From NCBI GenBank assembly GCA_902465645.1, contig CABQNX010000022.1, forward strand, positions 1 through 20,404: 20,404 nt of DNA. The letters are read 5' to 3'. A program made the position numbers and the translations under genes. The notes under the pieces are model-generated. The model saw nothing but the letters and a program-made list of their open reading frames with translations, ran no database searches and was not told the DNA's origin. The stretch comes from an uncultured Peptoniphilus sp. (lineage in GTDB: Bacteria > Bacillota > Clostridia > Tissierellales > Peptoniphilaceae). Positions 6,277-12,568 of this stretch are shown here, in pieces; position 1 is the first letter of the stretch, and each line of letters starts with the position of its first letter.

Positions 6277-8973
6277 TTATTTTTTCTTAAATCTTAATTT
6301 CTTTTGGATTTCTCCTGCAACTAGTGGGATAAGAGCTGATCCAAGTACAACGCCAATTTCTTTTGGTCCTAAGTCCATTAGTCCAAAGGCATCGTTTAAT
6401 ACTGGCACATAAATTACTACTAGCATTAGCAAGAAGGAGAATACAGTTGCAAGTACTAATTTCTTATTTGTGAATACTCCAATTTCAAATACAGTCTTGT
6501 CAATTGATCTTGCTGTGTAAGCTCTTAGAAGTTCACAAATAATTAGGGCTGAAAATGCCATTGTCCTTGCATGATTTATTCCAGATTCAAGTCCATACCA
6601 TCTTAGTCCAACAAAATATGCAAGAAGTGTTGCAACTGTTATGGCAATTGATTGAATTGCAACTGTGATTTTTATTTCTGTATCAAGGATTGGCTCGTCT
6701 GGATCACGTGGCTTTTCATTCATTATGTCTGCCTCTCCTCTTTCAACTCCAAGTGCAAGTGCTGGGAAGGAGTCTGTAACAAGGTTAAGCCACAATAATT
6801 GAATTGGAATTAGTGGCACTGGAAGGTTTAATAGGATTGAAATTAAAACTATTAAAACTTCTCCCAAGTTACATGAAAGTAAATATGCAACGAACTTCTT
6901 GATATTAGAATAAATTATTCTTCCTTCTTCAACTGCATTTACAATTGTTGCAAAGTTATCGTCTGTCAAAATTACTTCTGCAGTATTTTTTGCAACGTCA
7001 GTACCTGTTATACCCATAGCAATACCAATATCTGCCTTTTTAATTGCTGGTGCGTCGTTAACACCGTCACCAGTCATGGCAGTGATGTGGCCATTTTGTT
7101 TTAGGGCTGTAACGATTTGTACCTTATTTTCTGGTGAAACTCTTGTGAAGACAGATTTTTCTTTTACAATTTCTCTCATTTCTGCTTCAGACATTTCGTT
7201 GAGTTCCCTACCCATGATTGCTTCATCATCATGTTCTGCAATTCCAAGGTCTTTTGCAATAGCTAGTCCTGTTTCAAGGTAGTCACCTGTAATCATAATT
7301 GGTCTTATACCTGCAGTCCTACATTCTTTTATAGCTGCCTTAGCTTCTGGTCTTGATGGGTCAATCATACCTGTTAGTCCAACAAAAACCATGTCTTTTT
7401 CAATATTTTCTGATGTGACTTCACTTGGCATGTCGCTGTGTTTTCTGTAAGCGTAGCCTAGACATCTTAGGGCAGATCTTGCGAACTCGCTATTCTTTTC
7501 TAAAACTTCTTCTCTTAACTTTTCATCAAGGTCTACTTCTTTTCCATCAATTAAGATCTTGCTACATCTATCAAGAACAACGTCTGGTGCTCCCTTTGTG
7601 AAGGATGTGATGTCATCAAAAATTTTGTCGTGGAAGGTCGTCATCATCTTTCTGTCAGAGTCAAAAGGAATTTCTTCAATTCTGTCAATGTTACTATAAA
7701 GTTCCTTAAGTCCATTTCCTGCTTTTTCTGCAAAAGTAAGAAGGGCACCTTCAGTTGGGTCTCCAATAATTGATGCTTCCTCACCCTTAACTTGTAGTTT
7801 TGCATCATTAGTTAGGGCTGCAATAGAAGAAAGAATTTTTAGGTTTTCATCTTCTTCGATAGTAACTTTTGAGTCTTTTCTTGTTACGTCACCTTCTGGA
7901 GAGTAGCCAGTTCCTGAAACATCGTAAACGTGTCCGTCAGTAAATACCTTTACAACAGTCATTTCGTTTTGTGTAAGTGTACCAGTCTTGTCGGAACAAA
8001 TTACTGTAGTTGTTCCAAGAGTTTCTACTGCCAAAAGTTTTTTAACAATGGCATTTTTTTCTGCCATCTTGCCCATACCAATTGAAAGTACAATTGTTAC
8101 AATTGCTGGTAGTCCTTCTGGCACTGCTGCTACTGCAAGTGAAATTGCTGTCATAAACATTTCTCTTAAGTCATGTTTGTATAAAAGACCAACACCAAGG
8201 ACTACACCACAAATTACAAGAACTAAAATACCAAGAGTCTTAGAAAGTTTTGCAAGTTTTCTTTGGAGGGGAGTTTGTTCATCTCCAACTGTTGCAATTG
8301 AAGTTGCAATCTTTCCAATTTCTGTTTCGTGGCCAGTTTCTACAACAAGTCCCATACCCCTACCGTAAGACACAATAGTTGATGAGTAAGCCAAGTTTTC
8401 CCTGTCACCAATTTCCATTTTGCCATCATAAATAACACTTGCATCCTTTTCTACTGGAACTGATTCACCAGTTAAGGATGATTCGTCTATTTTTAGGTTT
8501 GATGATTCAAGAAGTCTTAAGTCTGCTGGGATAATATCACCTGTTTCAAGGATCACAATATCTCCAGGCACAAGTGAATTTGAATCAACCTCTATGTGGT
8601 CACCATCTCTTATGACCTTGGCCTTTGGTGAAGACATCTTTTGCAGAGCTGCAATAGCTTCCTCTGCTCTACCTTCTTGGTAAATTGATAGAAAGGCATT
8701 TACAATTACAATGGCAACAATTATTCCTGCATCAAGGGCTTCACCATTGAAGGCAGATACAAGGGCTGCTGCAATTAAGATGATAATCATTGGGTCAAGG
8801 ATTTGTTCCTTTAGCTTTTCCCCAAAGGATTTTTTCTTTTCTGCTGCAAGAGCATTGTCCCCATATTTTTCAAGCCTAGTCTTGGCTTCATCTTGACTTA
8901 GGCCCTTTTCTTTCGTAGTAGAAAGATTTTTTAGGGCTTCGTCAGGGGACTGGTTATACCAATTTTTTTCCAT
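6277..8973 (-). CDS. P2-type cation ATPase under Mn2+ riboswitch control; probable Mn2+/Ca2+ exporter
   Basis: An 898-aa full-length P-type ATPase. From N- to C-terminus: cation ATPase N-domain (WYNQSPDEALKNL), first helix pair (about 57-100), actuator motif SLTGESVPVEK, M4 ion-site motif AVPEGLPAIVT, phosphorylation site CSDKTGTLTQNE, hinge MTGDGVNDAPAIKKADIGIAMG, then six C-terminal helices with NLGEV in M5 and WLNLVTDSFPAL in M6. The glutamate of PEGLP and the N and D of NLVTD are the residues of the single Ca2+-type site in bacterial SERCA-like pumps. By motifs alone it would be called a Ca2+ pump. A yybP-ykoY leader controls it, however, and proteins in that setting (Streptococcus MgtA, Lactococcus YoaB) have been linked to Mn2+ export. 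AAAGGAGG fixes the start. Confidence 0.93.
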   Translation of the reverse strand: MEKNWYNQSPDEALKNLSTTKEKGLSQDEAKTRLEKYGDNALAAEKKKSFGEKLKEQILDPMIIILIAAALVSAFNGEALDAGIIVAIVIVNAFLSIYQEGRAEEAIAALQKMSSPKAKVIRDGDHIEVDSNSLVPGDIVILETGDIIPADLRLLESSNLKIDESSLTGESVPVEKDASVIYDGKMEIGDRENLAYSSTIVSYGRGMGLVVETGHETEIGKIATSIATVGDEQTPLQRKLAKLSKTLGILVLVICGVVLGVGLLYKHDLREMFMTAISLAVAAVPEGLPAIVTIVLSIGMGKMAEKNAIVKKLLAVETLGTTTVICSDKTGTLTQNEMTVVKVFTDGHVYDVSGTGYSPEGDVTRKDSKVTIEEDENLKILSSIAALTNDAKLQVKGEEASIIGDPTEGALLTFAEKAGNGLKELYSNIDRIEEIPFDSDRKMMTTFHDKIFDDITSFTKGAPDVVLDRCSKILIDGKEVDLDEKLREEVLEKNSEFARSALRCLGYAYRKHSDMPSEVTSENIEKDMVFVGLTGMIDPSRPEAKAAIKECRTAGIRPIMITGDYLETGLAIAKDLGIAEHDDEAIMGRELNEMSEAEMREIVKEKSVFTRVSPENKVQIVTALKQNGHITAMTGDGVNDAPAIKKADIGIAMGITGTDVAKNTAEVILTDDNFATIVNAVEEGRIIYSNIKKFVAYLLSCNLGEVLIVLISILLNLPVPLIPIQLLWLNLVTDSFPALALGVERGEADIMNEKPRDPDEPILDTEIKITVAIQSIAITVATLLAYFVGLRWYGLESGINHARTMAFSALIICELLRAYTARSIDKTVFEIGVFTNKKLVLATVFSFLLMLVVIYVPVLNDAFGLMDLGPKEIGVVLGSALIPLVAGEIQKKLRFKKK

Positions 8974-8987
8974 AATTCCTCCTTTAA

Positions 8988-9098
8988 AATATAAAAAGAG
9001 ACCGACTCTTCCATCGGTCTCACATACTTAATAATAAGCTTTCCAGCCGGGCAATGCCGTAATGACGACTGAAAATTTAAAAGTTACTCCCCTAAGTG
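8988..9098 (-). ncRNA. yybP-ykoY (Mn2+-sensing) riboswitch with terminator
   Basis: The leader of the P-type ATPase carries the family's conserved pieces on the minus strand: AGGGGAGTA (9085-9093), then GTCGTCATTACGG (9057-9069), then CCGGCTG, and finally GUGAGACC. The last element forms the stem GAGACCGA / TCGGTCTC (8998-9021) followed by five T, a terminator sitting just before the ribosome binding site. Known members bind Mn2+ and switch expression on, by preventing termination, when the metal is high. Recognition is by these motifs, not by a covariance search. Confidence 0.88.
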
Positions 9099-9103
9099 AG
9101 TAA

Positions 9104-9132
9104 ATTATATCAAATTACTTTGTCTAAAACAA
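9104..9132 (-). promoter_or_regulatory. Promoter of the Mn2+ riboswitch / ATPase transcript
   Basis: TATAAT (9104-9109) with TTGTTT (9127-9132) 17 bases upstream on the minus strand; transcription would begin right before the aptamer. No terminator is seen after serS, so serS readthrough may also enter this leader. Confidence 0.55.
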
Positions 9133-9158
9133 TCAATAATTGTATTAATAAGTTATTT

Positions 9159-10445
9159 TTATTTCTTTGGAGTAAGTTTTGTCATTCCGCCCATATACAT
9201 TTGTAGTGGTTCAGGAATTCTTACGCTGCCATCTTCTTGAAGTAGGTTTTCTAAGAAGGCAATTAACATTCTTGGTGGAGCAACAACAGTGTTGTTTAAT
9301 GTGTGGGCAAAGTATGTGCCATCCTTGCCACGAAGTTTGATGTTAAGTCTTCTTGCTTGGGCATCGCCAAGATTTGAACATGATCCAACTTCAAAATATT
9401 TATTTTGTCTTGGAGAGAAGGCTTCAACGTCAAGAGACTTAACCTTTAAGTCTGCCAAGTCACCAGAACAACATTCAAGAGTTCTAACAGGAATGTCTAG
9501 TGAACGGAAGAAATCCACTGTGTTTTGCCATAATTTTACATACCAGTCCTTAGATTCTTCTGGCTTACAAATTACAACCATTTCTTGTTTTTCAAATTGG
9601 TGGATCCTGTAAACTCCTCTTTCTTCAATACCATGAGCTCCAACTTCTTTTCTAAAGCAAGGTGAATATGAAGTAAGGGCAAGAGGCATATCTTCTTCTG
9701 GATTAATTGTGTTTATAAATTTACCAATCATTGAGTGTTCAGAAGTACCAATTAAATAAAGGTCTTCGCCTTCAATCTTGTACATCATGTTTTCCATTTC
9801 TGCGAAACTCATAACGCCAGTAACTACGTCTGATCTAATCATAAATGGTGGAATGTGGTATTCAAAGCCACGATCAATCATAAAGTCTCTTGCATAAGCT
9901 AGGATTGCAGAGTGAAGTCTAGCAATATCTCCCTTTAGATAGTAGAAACCTGCGCCTGATGTGTTTCTTGCAGAGTCAAGGTCAATTCCGTTAAAGCTTT
10001 CCATGATGTCAATGTGGTAAGGAACTTCAAAGTCAGGAATTACTGGTTCGCCAAATCTTTCGAGTTCAACATTTTCGCTGTCGTCTTTTCCTATTGGCAC
10101 TGTTTCGTCCATCATTTGTGGGATAACTTGCATCCTCTTCTTAAGTTCTTCAGCAAGATCTCTTTCAGAAGCTTCAAGATTTGTTATCTCTTCATTTATT
10201 TCAGCAACTTTTTTCTTTGCTTCTTCTGCCTTGTCCTTTTCTCCCTTTTGCATAAAGCCACCAATCTCTTTTGAAGTTTGGTTTTTTTCTGCACGAAGGT
10301 TGTCGCCCTTAGTCTTTGCTGCTCTAAGTTCTTCGTCAATTTTTATAACTTCGTCAACTAGTGGAAGCTTGTCATCTTGGAATTTCTTTTTGATATTTTC
10401 TTTGACTGCTTCTGGGTTTTCTCTTACAAATTTAATGTCTAGCAT
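9159..10445 (-). CDS. serS: Seryl-tRNA synthetase
   Basis: Charges tRNA-Ser with serine in the cytosol. The 428-aa product has the N-terminal coiled-coil arm that grips the tRNA variable loop (about residues 25-105, rich in K and E), then the class II core. Motif 2 is FRKEVGAHGIEERGVYRIHQ, with FEKQEM following; motif 3 is NNTVVAPPRMLIAFLE. A longer open frame begins at 10478, but the start at 10445 (MLDIKFVRENPEAV) is correct: GGGAGG lies just ahead of it, and the upstream part lies in the T-box terminator region. Length is normal. It is controlled by the T-box leader at 10463-10651. Single-gene transcript; no clear terminator after it. Confidence 0.97.
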   Translation of the reverse strand: MLDIKFVRENPEAVKENIKKKFQDDKLPLVDEVIKIDEELRAAKTKGDNLRAEKNQTSKEIGGFMQKGEKDKAEEAKKKVAEINEEITNLEASERDLAEELKKRMQVIPQMMDETVPIGKDDSENVELERFGEPVIPDFEVPYHIDIMESFNGIDLDSARNTSGAGFYYLKGDIARLHSAILAYARDFMIDRGFEYHIPPFMIRSDVVTGVMSFAEMENMMYKIEGEDLYLIGTSEHSMIGKFINTINPEEDMPLALTSYSPCFRKEVGAHGIEERGVYRIHQFEKQEMVVICKPEESKDWYVKLWQNTVDFFRSLDIPVRTLECCSGDLADLKVKSLDVEAFSPRQNKYFEVGSCSNLGDAQARRLNIKLRGKDGTYFAHTLNNTVVAPPRMLIAFLENLLQEDGSVRIPEPLQMYMGGMTKLTPKK

Positions 10446-10462
10446 ATATCCTCCCTTAAAAT

Positions 10463-10651
10463 AAAAAAAGCCCCTCAATCCCTAAAGGGACGAGAGACCC
10501 GCGTTGCCACCCTAATTAACCAAATGGTTCACTTAAAATTACATAGACTATGAGGTGGATTCATCTTAAAAACTTTACAGGTTTCCACCAGCCACCTGCT
10601 CTCTTAAAAACTTTTTAAAATTACTATTCTCAATTATCGCCTTTTTTAGTT
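10463..10651 (-). ncRNA. T-box leader of serS (tRNA-Ser sensing, specifier UCC)
   Basis: The minus strand holds the T-box core AGGGTGGCAACGCGGGT (10497-10513); its UGGC pairs with a GCCA tRNA end, as tRNA-Ser with discriminator G needs. Upstream are the stem I elements AGAGAGCAGGTGGCTGGTGG-AAACC and, closing stem I, GAATCCACC, which places specifier UCC (Ser) at 10557-10559. Downstream is the terminator: a GTCCC-TTTA-GGGAT hairpin, extended by a bulged GC-rich stem and seven T (10463-10497). Uncharged tRNA-Ser would favour the antiterminator and let serS be read. Confidence 0.93.
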
Positions 10652-10657
10652 TTTTTT

Positions 10658-10685
10658 ATTATAACATAAGTAAAAATAAGTTCAA
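10658..10685 (-). promoter_or_regulatory. Promoter of the serS T-box transcript
   Basis: TTGAAC (10680-10685), a 16-base spacer and a perfect TATAAT (10658-10663) on the minus strand, ending about seven bases before the start of the T-box stem I region. Confidence 0.65.
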
Positions 10686-10721
10686 GCTTTTTGAACTTTA
10701 AAGTAATTTAATTAATATGAA

Positions 10722-10750
10722 TTGATGGAATTTTCTAAAATATGTATAAT
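10722..10750 (+). promoter_or_regulatory. Toxin promoter, type I cassette 1
   Basis: TTGATG (10722-10727), 17 bases, TATAAT (10745-10750). Nearly the same box recurs in cassette 2 at 11070-11098. Transcription should begin near GAGGACA (10757). Confidence 0.75.
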
Positions 10751-10811
10751 AAGGTTGAGGACATACAGATGGTGGTTGCTCTTTACTTTTATGGTAAAGG
10801 GGGTGATTGCA

Positions 10812-10898
10812 ATGTCAGATTTTGAAATATTAAGTCTTGTACTAAAATTCATTGGTTTGATTATTGCTGTATTAGCCCTGTTTCTAAATAAGAAATAG
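10812..10898 (+). CDS. Holin-like type I toxin peptide, cassette 1
   Basis: A 28-aa peptide, MSDFEILSLVLKF followed by the hydrophobic span IGLIIAVLALFL and ending NKK. A short acidic head with (Y/F)E-hydrophobic, one membrane helix and a lysine end is the pattern of the putative holin-like toxins related to TxpA/BsrG (Hol_Tox family); such peptides damage the membrane when overmade. AAAGGGGGTG gives a strong ribosome binding site eight bases ahead of the ATG. The reading frame is far too short for ordinary gene calling but is repeated in cassette 2 with mostly conservative changes, which argues that it is real. The mRNA would run from about 10757 to the terminator at 11038, with a 3' UTR covered by an antisense RNA. 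Confidence 0.78.
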   Translation: MSDFEILSLVLKFIGLIIAVLALFLNKK

Positions 10899-10902
10899 CA
10901 CA

Positions 10903-10985
10903 AATAAAATACCACCTGTATTGCACTACAAGTGGTATTAAATAAATATCAACTTAGAGCAACCGTCTTAAACGGTGTCCTCTTT
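10903..10985 (-). ncRNA. Antisense antitoxin RNA, cassette 1
   Basis: A convergent promoter on the minus strand has a perfect TATAAT (10992-10997). It should start an RNA of about 80 nt at AAGAGGACACCG that ends at the stem AATACCAC / GTGGTATT (10908-10939) followed by TTTTATTTG. The RNA is fully complementary to the toxin 3' UTR but does not reach the toxin start, as in TxpA/RatA. It begins with a small hairpin, ACCGT-TTAAG-ACGGT. Expected action: duplex formation and RNase III decay of toxin mRNA. Confidence 0.65.
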
Positions 10986-11016
10986 ATCTATATTATAACA
11001 CAATATTTCTATTTTT

Positions 11017-11038
11017 AAAGGCTAGCAAGCCTTTTTTT
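11017..11038 (+). terminator. Toxin mRNA terminator, cassette 1
   Basis: AAAGGCT-AGCA-AGCCTTT followed by further T, placed beyond the antitoxin promoter, so the toxin transcript spans the whole antisense gene. Confidence 0.75.
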
Positions 11039-11069
11039 GTTTTTAGTTAATCATTTCAATTTTATTAAA

Positions 11070-11098
11070 TTGATAGAATTCTCTAAAATATGTATAAT
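11070..11098 (+). promoter_or_regulatory. Toxin promoter, type I cassette 2
   Basis: TTGATA (11070-11075), 17 bases, TATAAT (11093-11098). The spacer is nearly identical to that of cassette 1. Expected start at GAGGACA (11105). Confidence 0.75.
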
Positions 11099-11170
11099 GT
11101 AGATGAGGACATACGCCCATTCGAATACAGGCCAGGTGGTCGCCCAATTTAATTATTGGGAGGTGCAATT

Positions 11171-11187
11171 ATACCCATTCGGGCACA
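11171..11187 (+). repeat. 17-nt sequence, perfect inverted copy at 11344-11360
   Basis: ATACCCATTCGGGCACA lies between the ribosome binding site and the GTG start of toxin 2. Its exact reverse complement is at 11344-11360 in the 3' UTR. A partial copy (ATACGCCCATTCG) is in the leader at 11111-11123. None of these is present in cassette 1. Without it the text reads GGAGGTGCAATTATGAGTG, i.e. a normal ATG start split by the insertion. Confidence 0.9.
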
Positions 11188-11188
11188 C

Positions 11189-11272
11189 GTGAGTGACTAT
11201 GAAGTTCTAAGTATTATGCTTAAAATTTTAACACTTATAATCGCCATCCTAACACTTTATAAAAAAGATTAG
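11189..11272 (+). CDS. Holin-like type I toxin peptide, cassette 2 (GTG start, initiation region disrupted)
   Basis: A 27-aa peptide MSDYEVLSIMLKI-LTLIIAILTLY-KKD, a clear paralogue of the cassette 1 toxin: acidic head, YE, one hydrophobic helix, lysine-rich end. The only in-frame start is GTG at 11189. The ribosome binding site GGGAGG (11158-11163) is 25 bases away because 18 bases have entered between the A-T and the G of what was probably an ATG. A local GTGC/GCAC pairing (11164-11167 with 11183-11186) could loop out the insert and bring the site nearer. Expression is therefore likely weak, or controlled by RNA folding. The peptide itself looks intact. Confidence 0.65.
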   Translation: MSDYEVLSIMLKILTLIIAILTLYKKD

Positions 11273-11274
11273 GA

Positions 11275-11376
11275 AATAAAAATACCACCTGTATCGCAAC
11301 TACTGGTGGTATAGAAATATAACCTTGTAGGGCGACCGTCGCTTGTGCCCGAATGGGTATTAACGGTGTCCTCTTT
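11275..11376 (-). ncRNA. Antisense antitoxin RNA, cassette 2
   Basis: The minus strand has TATAAT at 11383-11388, giving an RNA of about 100 nt that starts at about 11376. It ends at the stem ATACCACC / GGTGGTAT (11282-11312) followed by TTTTTATTT. Its 5' hairpin region is enlarged relative to cassette 1 by about 20 bases that include ATACCCATTCGGGCACA. It should be specific for its own toxin, as the arms differ from cassette 1. Confidence 0.63.
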
Positions 11377-11407
11377 ATCTATATTATAACATAATATTTC
11401 CATTTTT

Positions 11408-11429
11408 AAAGGCTACTAAGCCTTTTTTT
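11408..11429 (+). terminator. Toxin mRNA terminator, cassette 2
   Basis: AAAGGCT-ACTA-AGCCTTT and a T run. The T run overlaps the stop codon of the 38-aa peptide gene on the other strand. Confidence 0.75.
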
Positions 11430-11544
11430 ATTTTTTAAGATACTTTATGAGGGCAAGGATTGCCAAGATTATAAGTACAAAAATTCCTATGTAAACTCCA
11501 AAACCTAAAATTAAAGCAATAAGTGATTTAGAAGTAAAAGCCAT
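11428..11544 (-). CDS. 38-aa single-helix membrane peptide, unknown
   Basis: The peptide begins MAFTSKSLIALILGFGVYIG, continues with a strongly hydrophobic IFVLIILAILALI and ends KYLKK. A longer open frame begins at 11616, but the correct start is surely 11544, where AAGGAGG stands eight bases upstream. A near-ideal promoter follows further up (11572-11600). I do not recognise the family. In size, single helix and lysine tail it resembles membrane-active or membrane-anchored small proteins. Lying beside two toxin cassettes it could be a further toxin or an accessory peptide, but it has no visible antisense RNA of its own; the toxin 2 terminator overlaps its end. Translation is likely, function open. 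Confidence 0.65.
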   Translation of the reverse strand: MAFTSKSLIALILGFGVYIGIFVLIILAILALIKYLKK

Positions 11545-11571
11545 AATAATTCCTCCTTCAAACTTTATTAC

Positions 11572-11600
11572 ATTATAACAATAACATCTTCCTTTTACAA
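11572..11600 (-). promoter_or_regulatory. Promoter of the 38-aa peptide
   Basis: TTGTAA (11595-11600), 17 bases, TATAAT (11572-11577) on the minus strand, with a leader of about 20 bases. Confidence 0.65.
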
Positions 11601-11630
11601 AATTTATTTCCTCCACATAATTTTACTTTT

Positions 11631-11639
11631 TGTTATAAT
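11631..11639 (+). promoter_or_regulatory. Extended -10 promoter of the MoxR-VWA pair
   Basis: TG-T-TATAAT (11631-11639) with no good -35. The expected start is only about ten bases before the ATG, so the mRNA leader would hold little more than AGAGGTGATG. Confidence 0.5.
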
Positions 11640-11656
11640 AGGCAAGAGGTGATGAA

Positions 11657-12568
11657 ATGAGAGAGTTTTTACTTTCACAAGGCGTTTCAGAAGATCTACT
11701 TAAGGGAGTAGATGAATTTATAGAAAAACATGATTTAAATAAGGATTTTGAATATAGAATCCCAAATATAAAATACAAATATTACGGCAAAAAAACTTGG
11801 GAGAAGGCCATAGCTGCAATTTTATCTGGCGACAACATCCTCCTCTCTGGACCAAAGGCAACGGGCAAAAATGTTTTGGCAGAAAACTTGGCCTATCTCT
11901 TTAAGAGACCACTTTGGACAGTCTCTTTAAACATTGCATCAGACCCATCAAGTTTAATTGGATCTGATACCTTTAAAAACAACGAAGTTACTCTTAAGAA
12001 GGGACCAGTTTATGAAGCTGCAGAGGAAGGTGGCTTTGCCGTCTTTGATGAAATAAATATGGCAAAGAATGAAGCCCTTTCCGTTGTCCACTCCACTCTT
12101 GACTACAGAAGAGTTTTAGACATTTCTGGCTACGACAGACTTATGCTAAACGACGCAACAAGATTTATTGCCACAATGAACTACGGCTATATTGGTACTC
12201 GTGACCTTAACGAAGCCTTAGTTTCAAGATTTTTGGTGATCGACATGCCAACTATCACTGAAGAAGATTTGGCCAAGTTATTTAAAGAGAACACAAATCT
12301 CAACAAGGATGCCATAAAAATTTTCACAAGATTATTCTTAGACCTTCAAGAGAAATCTCTTAACTCAGAAATTTCTTCAAAGGCCATTGACCTTCGTGGG
12401 CTCTTATCAAGTATTGAGCTAATGAATCGTGGTCTTGGCATAAGAGAGTCTCTTGACCTTGGTATCGTTGACAAGACCTTTGACTCCTACGAAAAAGAAA
12501 TTGTCAATGATGTCATTGACACCCTTTTTGTAAAAAATATCGAAAGAGCTGATCTCTTTGAAGGATGA
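11657..12568 (+). CDS. MoxR-type AAA+ ATPase
   Basis: A 303-aa ATPase of the MoxR/AAA_5 group, acting as a chaperone that remodels a client together with a VWA-domain partner. Walker A is GPKATGKN (about residues 55-62), with asparagine in place of the usual final T/S, a variant to note. Walker B is FAVFDEINMAK; sensor 1 falls in RFIATMNYGY; the arginine region is ALVSRFLVIDMP. The N-terminal 45 residues precede the ATPase core and the C-terminal 80 are helical lid. The next gene overlaps by 11 bases and encodes the expected VWA partner, now frameshifted. The client of this pair is not evident. Confidence 0.9.
   Translation: MREFLLSQGVSEDLLKGVDEFIEKHDLNKDFEYRIPNIKYKYYGKKTWEKAIAAILSGDNILLSGPKATGKNVLAENLAYLFKRPLWTVSLNIASDPSSLIGSDTFKNNEVTLKKGPVYEAAEEGGFAVFDEINMAKNEALSVVHSTLDYRRVLDISGYDRLMLNDATRFIATMNYGYIGTRDLNEALVSRFLVIDMPTITEEDLAKLFKENTNLNKDAIKIFTRLFLDLQEKSLNSEISSKAIDLRGLLSSIELMNRGLGIRESLDLGIVDKTFDSYEKEIVNDVIDTLFVKNIERADLFEG

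Noticed and set aside
6224..8896. Several plus-strand open frames over the P-type ATPase gene
   Set aside because: They are shadows of a well-conserved minus-strand gene and lack ribosome binding sites.
8998..9069. tRNA-like hairpins ahead of the P-type ATPase
   Set aside because: No acceptor stem or anticodon arm; the motifs fit the yybP-ykoY aptamer and its terminator.
10712..10915. 67-aa open frame on the minus strand over toxin cassette 1
   Set aside because: It has no ribosome binding site and is the complement of the toxin leader and ORF; the toxin reading, with its paralogue, explains the region better.
10903..11376. CRISPR-like short repeats around CCCATTCG
   Set aside because: Only three irregular copies, one inverted, with no regular spacers and no cas genes.
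10722..11430. The similar ends of the toxin cassettes as terminal inverted repeats of a small transposon (MITE)
   Set aside because: The ends are promoters plus arms of the mRNA long-range helix, show compensatory changes, and have no visible target-site duplications.
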